The notes below the pieces were generated by a model. The model saw only the letters and a list, made by a program, of their open reading frames with translations, was not told the origin of the DNA and searched no databases. Position numbers and translations under genes: made by a program. Positions 1 to 5,546 of a stretch of DNA of 5,563 nucleotides are shown here, piece after piece. Within the stretch, counting starts at the first letter, position 1. The number at the start of each line of letters is the position of its first letter. Where the stretch lies: positions 1 to 5,563 of the forward strand of contig JAJDFU010000305.1 of assembly GCA_020528935.1 (NCBI GenBank). The letters run 5' to 3'. This DNA is from Saprospiraceae bacterium (GTDB lineage: Bacteria; Bacteroidota; Bacteroidia; Chitinophagales; Saprospiraceae).

Positions 1-2
1 GG

Positions 3-743
3 GCCCCCAGCGACCACCTCATTCTGGACGAGGCGAGCTTCAACCACAATCTGGGGGTGGCCCTGGACTATGCCGATGCGCACGATGCGCTGATCCCCCT
101 GGGCATAGAGCCCCCCCGCCCCTCTACGGGCTATGGCTACATCCGCTTTGCTCCCGAAGAAGGCAAAGTGAAAAAAGTGCTGCAATTCACCGAAAAGCCG
201 CCGCTGGAGCAGGCTCAGGCCTATCTGGCCAGTGGGGATTACCTGTGGAATGCCGGTATCTTTGTGTGGAAAGCCGGCCGGGTGCTGGCCGCTTTCGAAC
301 AGCATGCCCAAGAGATTCACCGCATCCTGCAGGCCGGTGCAGACCTGTACAATACGGAGCAGGAGCAGGCTTTTATCGAGGAGCATTATCCTGCTACGCC
401 CAGCATTTCAGTGGATTATGCCATCATGGAAAAGGCAGGCAACGTATACACCATCCCCTCCAACTTCGGCTGGAGCGACTTGGGTACCTGGGCCAGCCTG
501 CACGCCAATATCCCCAAGGACAGCTACGGCAACCACATTCAGGCGGAGAACGCCCTGACCGAGGAAGTGACCAATTGTCTCATCCGCCTGCCCGAGGACA
601 AGCTGCTGGTAGCACGGGGGCTGGAAGACTTCATCGTCGTGGATGAAGGCGATGTGCTGCTCATCTGGCCTAAGGACCAAGAGCAGGCCATCAAGTCCAT
701 GACCCAGCAGCTGCACCAGCGCTTTGGCGAGCGATACGCTTGA
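3..743 (+). CDS. manC: Mannose-1-phosphate guanylyltransferase, 5' end outside window
   Basis: This enzyme joins mannose 1-phosphate and GTP to give GDP-mannose and pyrophosphate, the cytoplasmic donor for mannose, fucose and related sugars in surface polysaccharides. The reading frame is open to the left edge, so the gene starts outside the window; 246 residues are visible, against about 355-360 for the single-function family. The N-terminal nucleotide-binding loop (GxGxRLWPLSR type) is therefore not seen. Visible family marks, in order: the APSDHLI segment at the edge (3-23), TGYGYI (126-143), the sugar-binding FTEKP (186-200), GDYLWNAGIF (about 237-266), SVDYAIMEK (408-434) and FGWSDLGTW (465-491). 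The C-terminus ends soon after a VARGLEDFIVVDEGDVLLIW segment, with no added phosphomannose isomerase domain. A GTG at 57 lies inside the conserved region and is not the true start. A glycosyltransferase gene follows 19 bases after the stop, consistent with an operon. The symbol manC is used by function; such genes are also called rfbM or cpsB. Confidence 0.93.
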   Translation, partial: APSDHLILDEASFNHNLGVALDYADAHDALIPLGIEPPRPSTGYGYIRFAPEEGKVKKVLQFTEKPPLEQAQAYLASGDYLWNAGIFVWKAGRVLAAFEQHAQEIHRILQAGADLYNTEQEQAFIEEHYPATPSISVDYAIMEKAGNVYTIPSNFGWSDLGTWASLHANIPKDSYGNHIQAENALTEEVTNCLIRLPEDKLLVARGLEDFIVVDEGDVLLIWPKDQEQAIKSMTQQLHQRFGERYA

Positions 744-762
744 CTGGAAAAGCACAGCCGAT

Positions 763-1935
763 TTGAAAACGGTGTTGCTGGTGGACAATTCCACCTGGAA
801 CGTGTACAATTTCCGGCGGCCGATCATTCGGCGGTTGGAGGCATCGGGCTACCGGGTGGCGGTGTTGGCCAGGCCGGACAGCTATGCCGGCCTGCTGGCG
901 GTGCAGCTGCTACCATTACGCCATTTACAGGCTCGGGGGCAGTCCGTTGCGGCCGACTTGCGACTGACTGCCGAACTGTACCGGCATTATCGCCACCTCC
1001 GTCCCGACCTCATTCTGCATTTCACGATCAAGCCCAACATCTACGGGAGCCTGGCGGCCAGCCGTCTGGGGATTCCGGCTGTGGCCGTCGTCACCGGCCT
1101 GGGCTATCCTTTTCTGCGTGGGGGGTGGCTGTTGAAGTTGGTGCGTCTTCTGTACGTCCGGGCGCTGCGAGCCTCCCGGCACGTAGTGTGCTACAATGCC
1201 GAAGACGAGGCCTTGCTGCGGAATACCGGCCTGATGGCCCCGGGCCAGGTAAGGGTCATCCCCGGTTCGGGGGTGGACCTACGGCATTTTTATCCCCTGC
1301 CGGTCGCGGAAGAGCTTCCTTTCCGCTTTTTGTTCGCAGGCCGGTTGCTGTACGACAAGGGCTTGCGCGAATATGTACAGGCCGCCCGCCGGTTGGCTTT
1401 CCGCTACCCGGAGGCGGAGTGGTGGATCGTGGGTGAGTACAATCCGGATTATCCGGCTTCCGTAACGGCAAGGGAGTTGGTGGCTTGGTCGGCCGAAAAG
1501 GGCATCCGATATTTGGGTCAGGTGCGCGATGTGCGGCCATATCTTCGGGACTGCCGCGTTCTGGTGTTGCCGTCCTACCGGGAGGGCTTATCCCGCTCGC
1601 TGCAGGAGGCTTTGGCGGTGGCTCGCCCCGTCATCACTACAGATGTGGCGGGTTGCCGGCAAGTGGTGGATGGCGGGCAAAACGGTTGGTTGGTGCCGGT
1701 CCGGAATGCCGATGCGCTGGCTCGGGTTATGGAAGCGGCGCTGCGGTCCGACCCCCCAACCCTCTGGCAAATGGGGCAGTACAGCCGGGAGTTGGCCTGC
1801 CGCCGTTTCGACGACCGGCAGATCGCGCAGCAATTTGTACAGCTGGTGCAGCGGAACCTGGTACCAACTGCAACTGCTCAATGCACAACCCATGCCCCTG
1901 CAGATCGCACTCATCCACAACGGACCCGCTTTTAA
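763..1935 (+). CDS. GT4 glycosyltransferase, CapM/PglA-like
   Basis: This is a GT-B fold, retaining glycosyltransferase of family GT4, probably adding one sugar to a polyprenyl-linked repeat unit at the cytoplasmic membrane. Numbering is from the TTG at 763 (390 residues). The N-terminal half carries HFTIKPNIYGSLAA (86-99) and VVTGLGYPF (109-117), typical of the CapM/PglA/WbpT-like group. The C-terminal half has GSGVD (168-172), FAGRLLYDKG (191-200) with the Arg and Lys that usually contact the donor diphosphate, and PSYREGLSRSLQEA (270-283), which holds the E-x7-E pair E274/E282, followed by ITTDVAGCRQVV. The start is uncertain, because there is no in-frame ATG near the N-terminus. TTG 763 gives the usual MKTVLLVDNS beginning; TTG 724 would add 13 residues and overlap the upstream gene, and GTG 772 is also possible. 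The last 20-25 residues look unlike the family and come from the overlap with the next gene. Donor and acceptor cannot be told from the sequence. Confidence 0.88.
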   Translation: MKTVLLVDNSTWNVYNFRRPIIRRLEASGYRVAVLARPDSYAGLLAVQLLPLRHLQARGQSVAADLRLTAELYRHYRHLRPDLILHFTIKPNIYGSLAASRLGIPAVAVVTGLGYPFLRGGWLLKLVRLLYVRALRASRHVVCYNAEDEALLRNTGLMAPGQVRVIPGSGVDLRHFYPLPVAEELPFRFLFAGRLLYDKGLREYVQAARRLAFRYPEAEWWIVGEYNPDYPASVTARELVAWSAEKGIRYLGQVRDVRPYLRDCRVLVLPSYREGLSRSLQEALAVARPVITTDVAGCRQVVDGGQNGWLVPVRNADALARVMEAALRSDPPTLWQMGQYSRELACRRFDDRQIAQQFVQLVQRNLVPTATAQCTTHAPADRTHPQRTRF

Positions 1936-2800
1936 GCCGGAGCTGACGGCCTATCGGGCTTTTTTCGCTTCCAGAGGAGTGAAGGCGGAGGTGTTTCGTC
2001 GTCCCCGCCCGCACGAACTCCGGGACTTCGATGTGGAATGGCATTTCACCGGTCTGGACCGTCTGCCCCGCCAGAAAGGCCGCATCAAGGTGCACGAGTA
2101 CACTTCCAGTTCCATTCCGCCCTGTGCACGGTGGAAGAACCGCCTCAAGCGCCAGTTCAATATGCGGCCTGATCTGCGCGTATTCAGCGATCGCTTCATC
2201 CGGGATGCGTTTGCCTTCCGGGATGAAGTGCCGACCTTCTACCGACCGGCACCGGCCGTAGCTTCCGGTTTTCTGGATTGCGCGCCCAGCTCAGAGCCCG
2301 AATTCGATCTGGTATATCTGGGCACCCTGCACCGCAGTCGGCGCGCTGTGCCCATGCTCAGGCGCGTGATGGACCGGCTGCCGGAAGCCCGCCTGCTCGT
2401 AGTCAATGGGCTGGAGCCTTTCCTGCCCCCTGCCGAACGCATTCACTACACGGGCCTGTTGCCATACGAGGAGGTGCCACAGGCCCTTCGGCGGGCTCGC
2501 TACGGCCTCAATCTCGTGCCCAACCGCTTTCCTTTTCACCGGCAAGCCTCTCTTAAGCTGGCCGAATATGCGGCCGTGGGACTGCGCGTCATCAGTACGG
2601 ATTACCCCTGGGCGCGGCAGTTTGAAGCTGAGCGCCGGGGGCGCTTTTTTTTTCTCTCGCCCGGTATGCGGAATCTATCGGAGGCGTCGCTGGCGGAATT
2701 CGATTTTCGGGGGCCCCACCTCCATGGACTCCGTTGGGAAGAGGTGCTCGATCAGTCTGGCGTGCTGCCCTGGCTGATGGAGCGGATCAGATCGGAATAG
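1892..2800 (+). CDS. Small GT-B (GT4-like) glycosyltransferase
   Basis: The product is a 302-residue probable glycosyltransferase of the GT-B fold, shorter than most GT4 enzymes (350-400). The ATG at 1892 gives MPLQIALIHNGPAF, a normal first beta strand, and no better in-frame start is seen; it lies inside the upstream gene (44-base overlap, different frame), which suggests translational coupling. The N-terminal domain is reduced and contains VHEYTSSSIPP (67-77). The C-terminal domain begins near FDLVYLGTLHRSRR (138-151) and runs through IHYTGLLPYEEVPQAL (184-199) to the donor-site segment SLKLAEYAAVGLRVISTDY (220-238), where E225 matches the second Glu of the GT4 E-x7-E motif. The first Glu is not obvious: the region reads YGLNLVPNRFPFHRQ. 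Three Phe codons at residues 252-254 are all TTT, giving a T9 run preceded by a GC-rich hairpin. The 3' end overlaps the convergent gene by 49 bases. Its placement beside manC and another glycosyltransferase points to repeat-unit assembly; the sugar is unknown. Confidence 0.82.
   Translation: MPLQIALIHNGPAFKPELTAYRAFFASRGVKAEVFRRPRPHELRDFDVEWHFTGLDRLPRQKGRIKVHEYTSSSIPPCARWKNRLKRQFNMRPDLRVFSDRFIRDAFAFRDEVPTFYRPAPAVASGFLDCAPSSEPEFDLVYLGTLHRSRRAVPMLRRVMDRLPEARLLVVNGLEPFLPPAERIHYTGLLPYEEVPQALRRARYGLNLVPNRFPFHRQASLKLAEYAAVGLRVISTDYPWARQFEAERRGRFFFLSPGMRNLSEASLAEFDFRGPHLHGLRWEEVLDQSGVLPWLMERIRSE
2631..2653 (+). terminator. Intrinsic-terminator-like hairpin inside a coding region
   Basis: AGCGCC (2631-2636), a GGG loop and GGCGCT (2640-2645) form a perfect 6-bp stem, followed at once by eight more T (2646-2653). 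This is the standard shape of a Rho-independent terminator on the + strand. It lies inside the second glycosyltransferase gene (codons about 247-254 of 302), roughly 150 bases before the stop codon and 100 bases before the overlap with the convergent gene. It may be a chance product of the codons for RRGRFFF, so function is uncertain; the structure itself is plain to see. Confidence 0.4.
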
Positions 2801-4041
2801 GCGCCGCTGACGGCAGGCAGGGCGAAGGTGTGGGCCTTTCGTCTCCAGTCCGGGCCGGCTGCAACCGAAGCCGGGCTGCTTTGCAGAAAGGCGATCAGCT
2901 TCGCGGCATCAAAATCACCGGGATTCAGGGGCAAAAAGGCAGGATAGGCGTCAAAGAGGGCGGTAAATGCATCGGCTTCGTTTTGCTGAAGATGCACGAC
3001 AGGCCGTCGGCTCATCCAATAGTCAGCTGCTTTGCTGGGCAATTGACTGGAAGTACGGTTTCCCAGGCTAAGAAGAAACGGACTTGTTCTCAGCCGGCTC
3101 CAGGCTTTGGGCCTGGATAGCCATCCTCGATAAAAGAGTTGTTTGTTCCAGCAGGCGGCGCTTTGAAGCCGACGCCGGAATTCCACTTCCAAAGGGCCGT
3201 ATAATTCCACCCGAAGCAGCTCTCGCCAATCGGGGCATTGCCGGAAAAAACCATCCAGAAAATTGAGCAGCAGATCGGGCTCGCGAACCCCTGAATAGAA
3301 AGAACCGAAGTAGGCGAGTACATAGGGTGGGGAAGTATTGGCCTTTCCAGCAGGCCTTGGGGCGCCTACAGGCGGAACATATACCGGCGGGATGACCCGG
3401 AGCTTGAATGCTGCTTCCGGGAAGTGGTGGGCATAGGCATCCCGTGCGCCTGCACAGGTGAGGGTAGCGGCATTGGCTGTCCGGAGCACAGCCCGTTCGG
3501 CGCGGATATTCCTGCTGCGATACAGGAAGAGGTTGTTCTTGGGAGCCTGATACAGAAAAGAGAACGGATCGCCGATATCGACCAGCCAGGGGAGCCGGGG
3601 GTGGCGTTTTTTGATCGCAAAGGCGACCCAATGGGCGGTAAAGGGCAGGGATACGGAGATCAGCAGGTCGAAAGCCTTTTTTTCCAGCAATTGCAGGGCT
3701 GCTCGCCGGGCATAAGGGTACCACAAACAAGCCCCGTCCGGCCAATAAAGCCGATGCCAGGTGAATGTGTTGAACCGCTGCGGCCAGGCGCTCGAACCGG
3801 ACGTTGGGACGAAAGCCGAATGGCCACTCTCTCCTGTCAGCCAGGCAGCGAGGGAAAGAGAGCCCGTGCGATACACATGTACGCCTTCCAGCTCTACCTC
3901 TCCAGGCGGACAGCCGTTTCGGGCACTTAGCAGATGAACATCCCACCCACAGCTCGCCCAGGCTTCACAAAGCGCTGTCCAGCGCAAGGCCCGGGGGTTC
4001 TCTTGCGGCCGGTAGTGCGGGCAGAGGACGAGCAGTCGCAT
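2752..4041 (-). CDS. GT4-like glycosyltransferase, convergent with the operon
   Basis: The product is a 429-residue probable glycosyltransferase of the GT-B fold, cytoplasmic or membrane-associated. ATG at 4041-4039 gives MRLLVLCPHYRPQENPRALRW, a typical N-terminus for this group (first beta strand, then a glycine- or proline-rich acceptor loop). Further marks are FDLLISVSLPFTAHWVAF (124-141), PWLVDIGDPFSF (151-162), the interdomain linker around VIPPVY (217-222), the second Rossmann domain beginning VLAYFGSFYSGVREPD (241-256), FYRGWLSR (303-310), and the donor-site segment QLPSKAADYWMSRRPVV (333-349). In the last, D340 stands where most GT4 enzymes have the second catalytic-site Glu, so either the match is loose or the site is altered. 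A Bacteroidota-type promoter lies just upstream, so the gene is probably transcribed on its own, against the operon on the other strand, with 49 bases shared at the 3' ends. Its sugar specificity is unknown. Confidence 0.85.
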   Translation of the reverse strand: MRLLVLCPHYRPQENPRALRWTALCEAWASCGWDVHLLSARNGCPPGEVELEGVHVYRTGSLSLAAWLTGESGHSAFVPTSGSSAWPQRFNTFTWHRLYWPDGACLWYPYARRAALQLLEKKAFDLLISVSLPFTAHWVAFAIKKRHPRLPWLVDIGDPFSFLYQAPKNNLFLYRSRNIRAERAVLRTANAATLTCAGARDAYAHHFPEAAFKLRVIPPVYVPPVGAPRPAGKANTSPPYVLAYFGSFYSGVREPDLLLNFLDGFFRQCPDWRELLRVELYGPLEVEFRRRLQSAACWNKQLFYRGWLSRPKAWSRLRTSPFLLSLGNRTSSQLPSKAADYWMSRRPVVHLQQNEADAFTALFDAYPAFLPLNPGDFDAAKLIAFLQSSPASVAAGPDWRRKAHTFALPAVSGAYSDLIRSISQGSTPD

Positions 4042-4063
4042 ACCGTGGAAACGATCGATTATC

Positions 4064-4094
4064 CAAAGGTAGCCGAACGGCTGCCGGGAAGCAA
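4064..4094 (-). promoter_or_regulatory. Bacteroidota-type promoter for the convergent glycosyltransferase
   Basis: Read on the - strand, TTG (4094-4092) is followed by exactly 20 bases and then TACCTTTG (4071-4064). This is a full match to the -7 element TAnnTTTG with a -33 TTG at the spacing known for Bacteroides and Flavobacterium. The -7 box ends 22 bases before the ATG at 4041, so the leader would be short. No Shine-Dalgarno site is seen in that leader, which is normal for this phylum. The -33 box lies inside the 3' arm of a hairpin (4089-4117). Confidence 0.6.
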
Positions 4095-4117
4095 GGGCAG
4101 GCGCTATCTGCCCGCTT
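4089..4117 (-). terminator. Hairpin between the antirepressor-like gene and the glycosyltransferase
   Basis: On the - strand, AAGC plus GGGCAG (4117-4108), a 7-base loop, CTGCCC (4100-4095), a two-base TT bulge and GCTT (4092-4089) make a 10-bp interrupted stem. It begins 35 bases after the stop of the antirepressor-like gene. There is no T run after it (the next bases are CCCGGC), so as an intrinsic terminator it would be weak. Other short stems compete nearby: AGCCG-AA-CGGCT at 4071-4082, and CTGCC 4081-4085 with GGCAG 4096-4100. Confidence 0.3.
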
Positions 4118-4151
4118 TATCCCGAGATCATCGCCATTTCATCTCCTTTGG

Positions 4152-4961
4152 TCAGGCTCGCCACAGATGCATAAAGCCTTCCTTGTCCTCGCTCTGCACT
4201 TTTTCGATCAGTTCATTCGGCCCATTGGGGCTACACAGGGCGCTGCTCTGGCGCTCGTCGTCGATCGCCAACTTCAGTTTCCGGGTCAACACATTGGCCA
4301 GGTCGCACCTGCGACGGGCGAAGACGTGGCTTTTGCCCATCACCATTAAGAGCTCGATCACGCCGGTGCGGATCATTTCGTATTTGTCGGATTGCATCAA
4401 CAGCTCGCGACCGTTTCGGCCGGTGATCTTCACGCCTTTGCGGGATAGTTTCTTCTTGACATCGGGCAGGGAATAGCCGAGGATCTGCTGGCGATACTTC
4501 CACCAGTTGGTAGGCTGGCCGCCGTTGCGGGCCTTGTAGGTTTTGAGGTGGTCGCGCTCGGCGCTTTCCTGGCAGCTCACCAGCCCCATGGCTTTAGTCA
4601 GCTCGATCATGGCCTTCATCTGGCCGGGGCTGAGGGGCGGGGCCTCGCCCTCGGGATCCTCCAGGGAATACAACCAGCGGGCACACTTTTGCTTGACCTT
4701 ACTTTTGGAGTGCAGGGCGATCAGCTTGGCTAACTCGATGCCCAGGTAGTAATCTTCGGCGATGTGGTCGCGCACTTTTCGCCGGGCGTAGTCGCGCATG
4801 CCCTCCGGCTTGCGGATGCCGTCCCGGAACTGATACACATCGTTCAGCCATTTGCGCACGTTGGTGCCGTAGTGGTGATCAGGCAATTCCAGGGCTTTAT
4901 GCAGATTGGAGGCCGTGACCACCCGGGTGCCTTTCTTGCTTACGAGAACCTGAAGATCCAT
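4152..4961 (-). CDS. AntA/AntB phage-antirepressor-like protein
   Basis: The 269-residue product starts at ATG 4961-4959; the promoter-like sequence just upstream supports this start. Residues about 14-100 resemble the AntA/AntB antirepressor domain: VTASNLHKALEL (15-26), then a YGTNVRKWLNDVYQF segment (31-45) in place of the usual F..WI..rI..ygF, then EDYYLGIELAKLIALHSKSK (69-88) matching the dyYlsldmAKhla signature, and a basic KVKQKCARWLYSLE tail (88-101). In phages this domain works with or against a repressor. The rest (about 110-269) is charged, with AMIELTKAMGLVSCQESAERDHLKTY and several basic stretches (KKKLSRKGVKITGRNGR, 169-185), and matches no family I can name. No signal peptide or membrane segment is seen, so it is probably cytoplasmic. 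No other phage gene is in the window, so it may be a host regulator rather than part of a prophage. A link to the polysaccharide genes is inference from position only. The fold call is good, the role uncertain. Confidence 0.72.
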   Translation of the reverse strand: MDLQVLVSKKGTRVVTASNLHKALELPDHHYGTNVRKWLNDVYQFRDGIRKPEGMRDYARRKVRDHIAEDYYLGIELAKLIALHSKSKVKQKCARWLYSLEDPEGEAPPLSPGQMKAMIELTKAMGLVSCQESAERDHLKTYKARNGGQPTNWWKYRQQILGYSLPDVKKKLSRKGVKITGRNGRELLMQSDKYEMIRTGVIELLMVMGKSHVFARRRCDLANVLTRKLKLAIDDERQSSALCSPNGPNELIEKVQSEDKEGFMHLWRA

Positions 4962-4982
4962 GGCAATTTGTGTTTACACCTA

Positions 4983-5013
4983 CAAATAAACAACAAAATG
5001 TTTTAATAATCAA
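4983..5013 (-). promoter_or_regulatory. Candidate Bacteroidota-type promoter for the antirepressor-like gene
   Basis: On the - strand, TTG (5013-5011), 20 bases, then TTTATTTG (4990-4983) matches TTG-N20-TAnnTTTG with one mismatch in the -7 box. It ends 21 bases before the ATG at 4961, almost the same geometry as the promoter at 4064-4094. The surrounding 4970-5035 stretch is strongly AT-rich in an otherwise GC-rich window, as expected for a control region. A perfect -7 box TATTTTTG also occurs at 5031-5024, but it lacks a TTG at the right distance upstream, so it is the second choice. Confidence 0.45.
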
Positions 5014-5035
5014 GTTTTCGACACAAAAATATTGG

Positions 5036-5204
5036 GTAGTTGGTGAATGAATAGAGTGGATGAGTGTGGTGCAGTTAGGCTATGGACCTGGCTTGGCGGC
5101 TAGCCCGGCTGGAAGGGCCCAACTTCGGTAGGGGGAGCGGATAGCTGGCTTGGGGGGGAGATGCAGGAAGGCAGCAATGATCCTTGCCAAAAGAAATGGA
5201 CTGG
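5036..5204. other. Intergenic stretch, no gene seen
   Basis: Between the AT-rich promoter region and the DUF5615 gene lie about 170 bases without a credible gene. The + strand is G-rich, with runs of G5 (5131-5135) and G7 (5152-5158), and the 9-base word CTGGCTTGG occurs twice (5088-5096 and 5145-5153). GGCTAGCC (5097-5104) is a small palindrome. A 20-codon frame from ATG 5082 has no supporting features. No terminator with a T run is seen for the DUF5615 gene, so transcription might run on towards the antirepressor-like gene. Confidence 0.5.
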
Positions 5205-5546
5205 CTAATCCCGATCTCGATTGATGCGTATGAGCTTTCCTTCCAGATCGGATTCCATTCGCAATATTTGATCGATTTTTATTGCCAGTTCTTTAGGGGC
5301 TGAAAAAAATCTGCAGACTATGATGCCGGCGTGATCTGCCGACTTTTTATGAAGCCGGATAAAGTCGTTGCGATTGAAAGTCAATAGGACTCTACGAAGC
5401 ATCGATGCTTTTGCTAAAACCTCTTCGTCAGGAAAGGAACGGTTAGCCAGACCTAGTTCTTTAAGTGTCAGGATATCATACCCAAACGATCGCAGTTCTT
5501 CAACGGTTACTGCACTAAAATTTTCGTCTGCAAGCAAAAGGTGCAT
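5205..5546 (-). CDS. DUF5615 family PIN-like protein, probable toxin
   Basis: The 113-residue product has the short PIN-like (Mut7-C-related) fold. It opens with MHLLLADENF, where D7/E8 match the first acidic pair; then come an EELRSFGYDILTLKELGLAN segment, FPDEEVLAKA (38-47) with D40/E41, LLTFNRNDFIRLH (54-66) with D61, and the final strand AGIIVC (73-78). These acidic residues would bind metal in a ribonuclease-like site. The length is normal for the family, so the gene looks intact. Family members are often the toxin of a pair with a DUF433 antitoxin encoded just upstream; here that place is beyond the right edge (only 17 bases remain), so the partner is not visible. The frame is open to the edge, but ATG 5546-5544 gives the usual beginning. 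GC is about 43% by hand count over 300 bases, well below the 60-65% in sampled stretches of the glycosyltransferase genes, which suggests recent transfer. Toxin activity is inferred from the family, not shown. Confidence 0.8.
   Translation of the reverse strand: MHLLLADENFSAVTVEELRSFGYDILTLKELGLANRSFPDEEVLAKASMLRRVLLTFNRNDFIRLHKKSADHAGIIVCRFFSAPKELAIKIDQILRMESDLEGKLIRINRDRD

Noticed and set aside
408..827. 139-codon open frame on the - strand
   Set aside because: It is the antisense shadow of the well-supported guanylyltransferase and shows no family motif.
1934..1965. AAGCC...GGCTT inverted repeat followed by T4, at the stop of the first glycosyltransferase, terminator-like
   Set aside because: The stem is only 5 bp with an 18-base loop, and it lies in the first codons of the next gene of the operon; too weak to call.
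3068..3946. 292-codon open frame on the - strand, in another frame of the convergent glycosyltransferase
   Set aside because: It is a high-GC overlap frame: rich in R, P, S and C, with no recognisable domain, while the 429-residue frame has clear glycosyltransferase motifs throughout.
3804..4476. Two long + strand open frames (3804-4349 and 3934-4476) over the antirepressor-like gene and the gap
   Set aside because: Both are antisense to well-supported genes, lack family motifs and have no promoter-like sequence.
5082..5144. 20-codon + strand frame in the intergenic stretch
   Set aside because: Very short, with no ribosome binding site or promoter and no recognisable peptide; not supported as a gene.
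5088..5153. Two copies of CTGGCTTGG as a repeat or attachment site
   Set aside because: Only nine bases and two copies, with no integrase or tRNA nearby; likely chance in a G-rich stretch.
5116..5158. G-rich run as a possible G-quadruplex
   Set aside because: It has only two long G tracts and one GGG, with long loops between them; it does not meet the usual four-tract pattern without splitting the G7 run.
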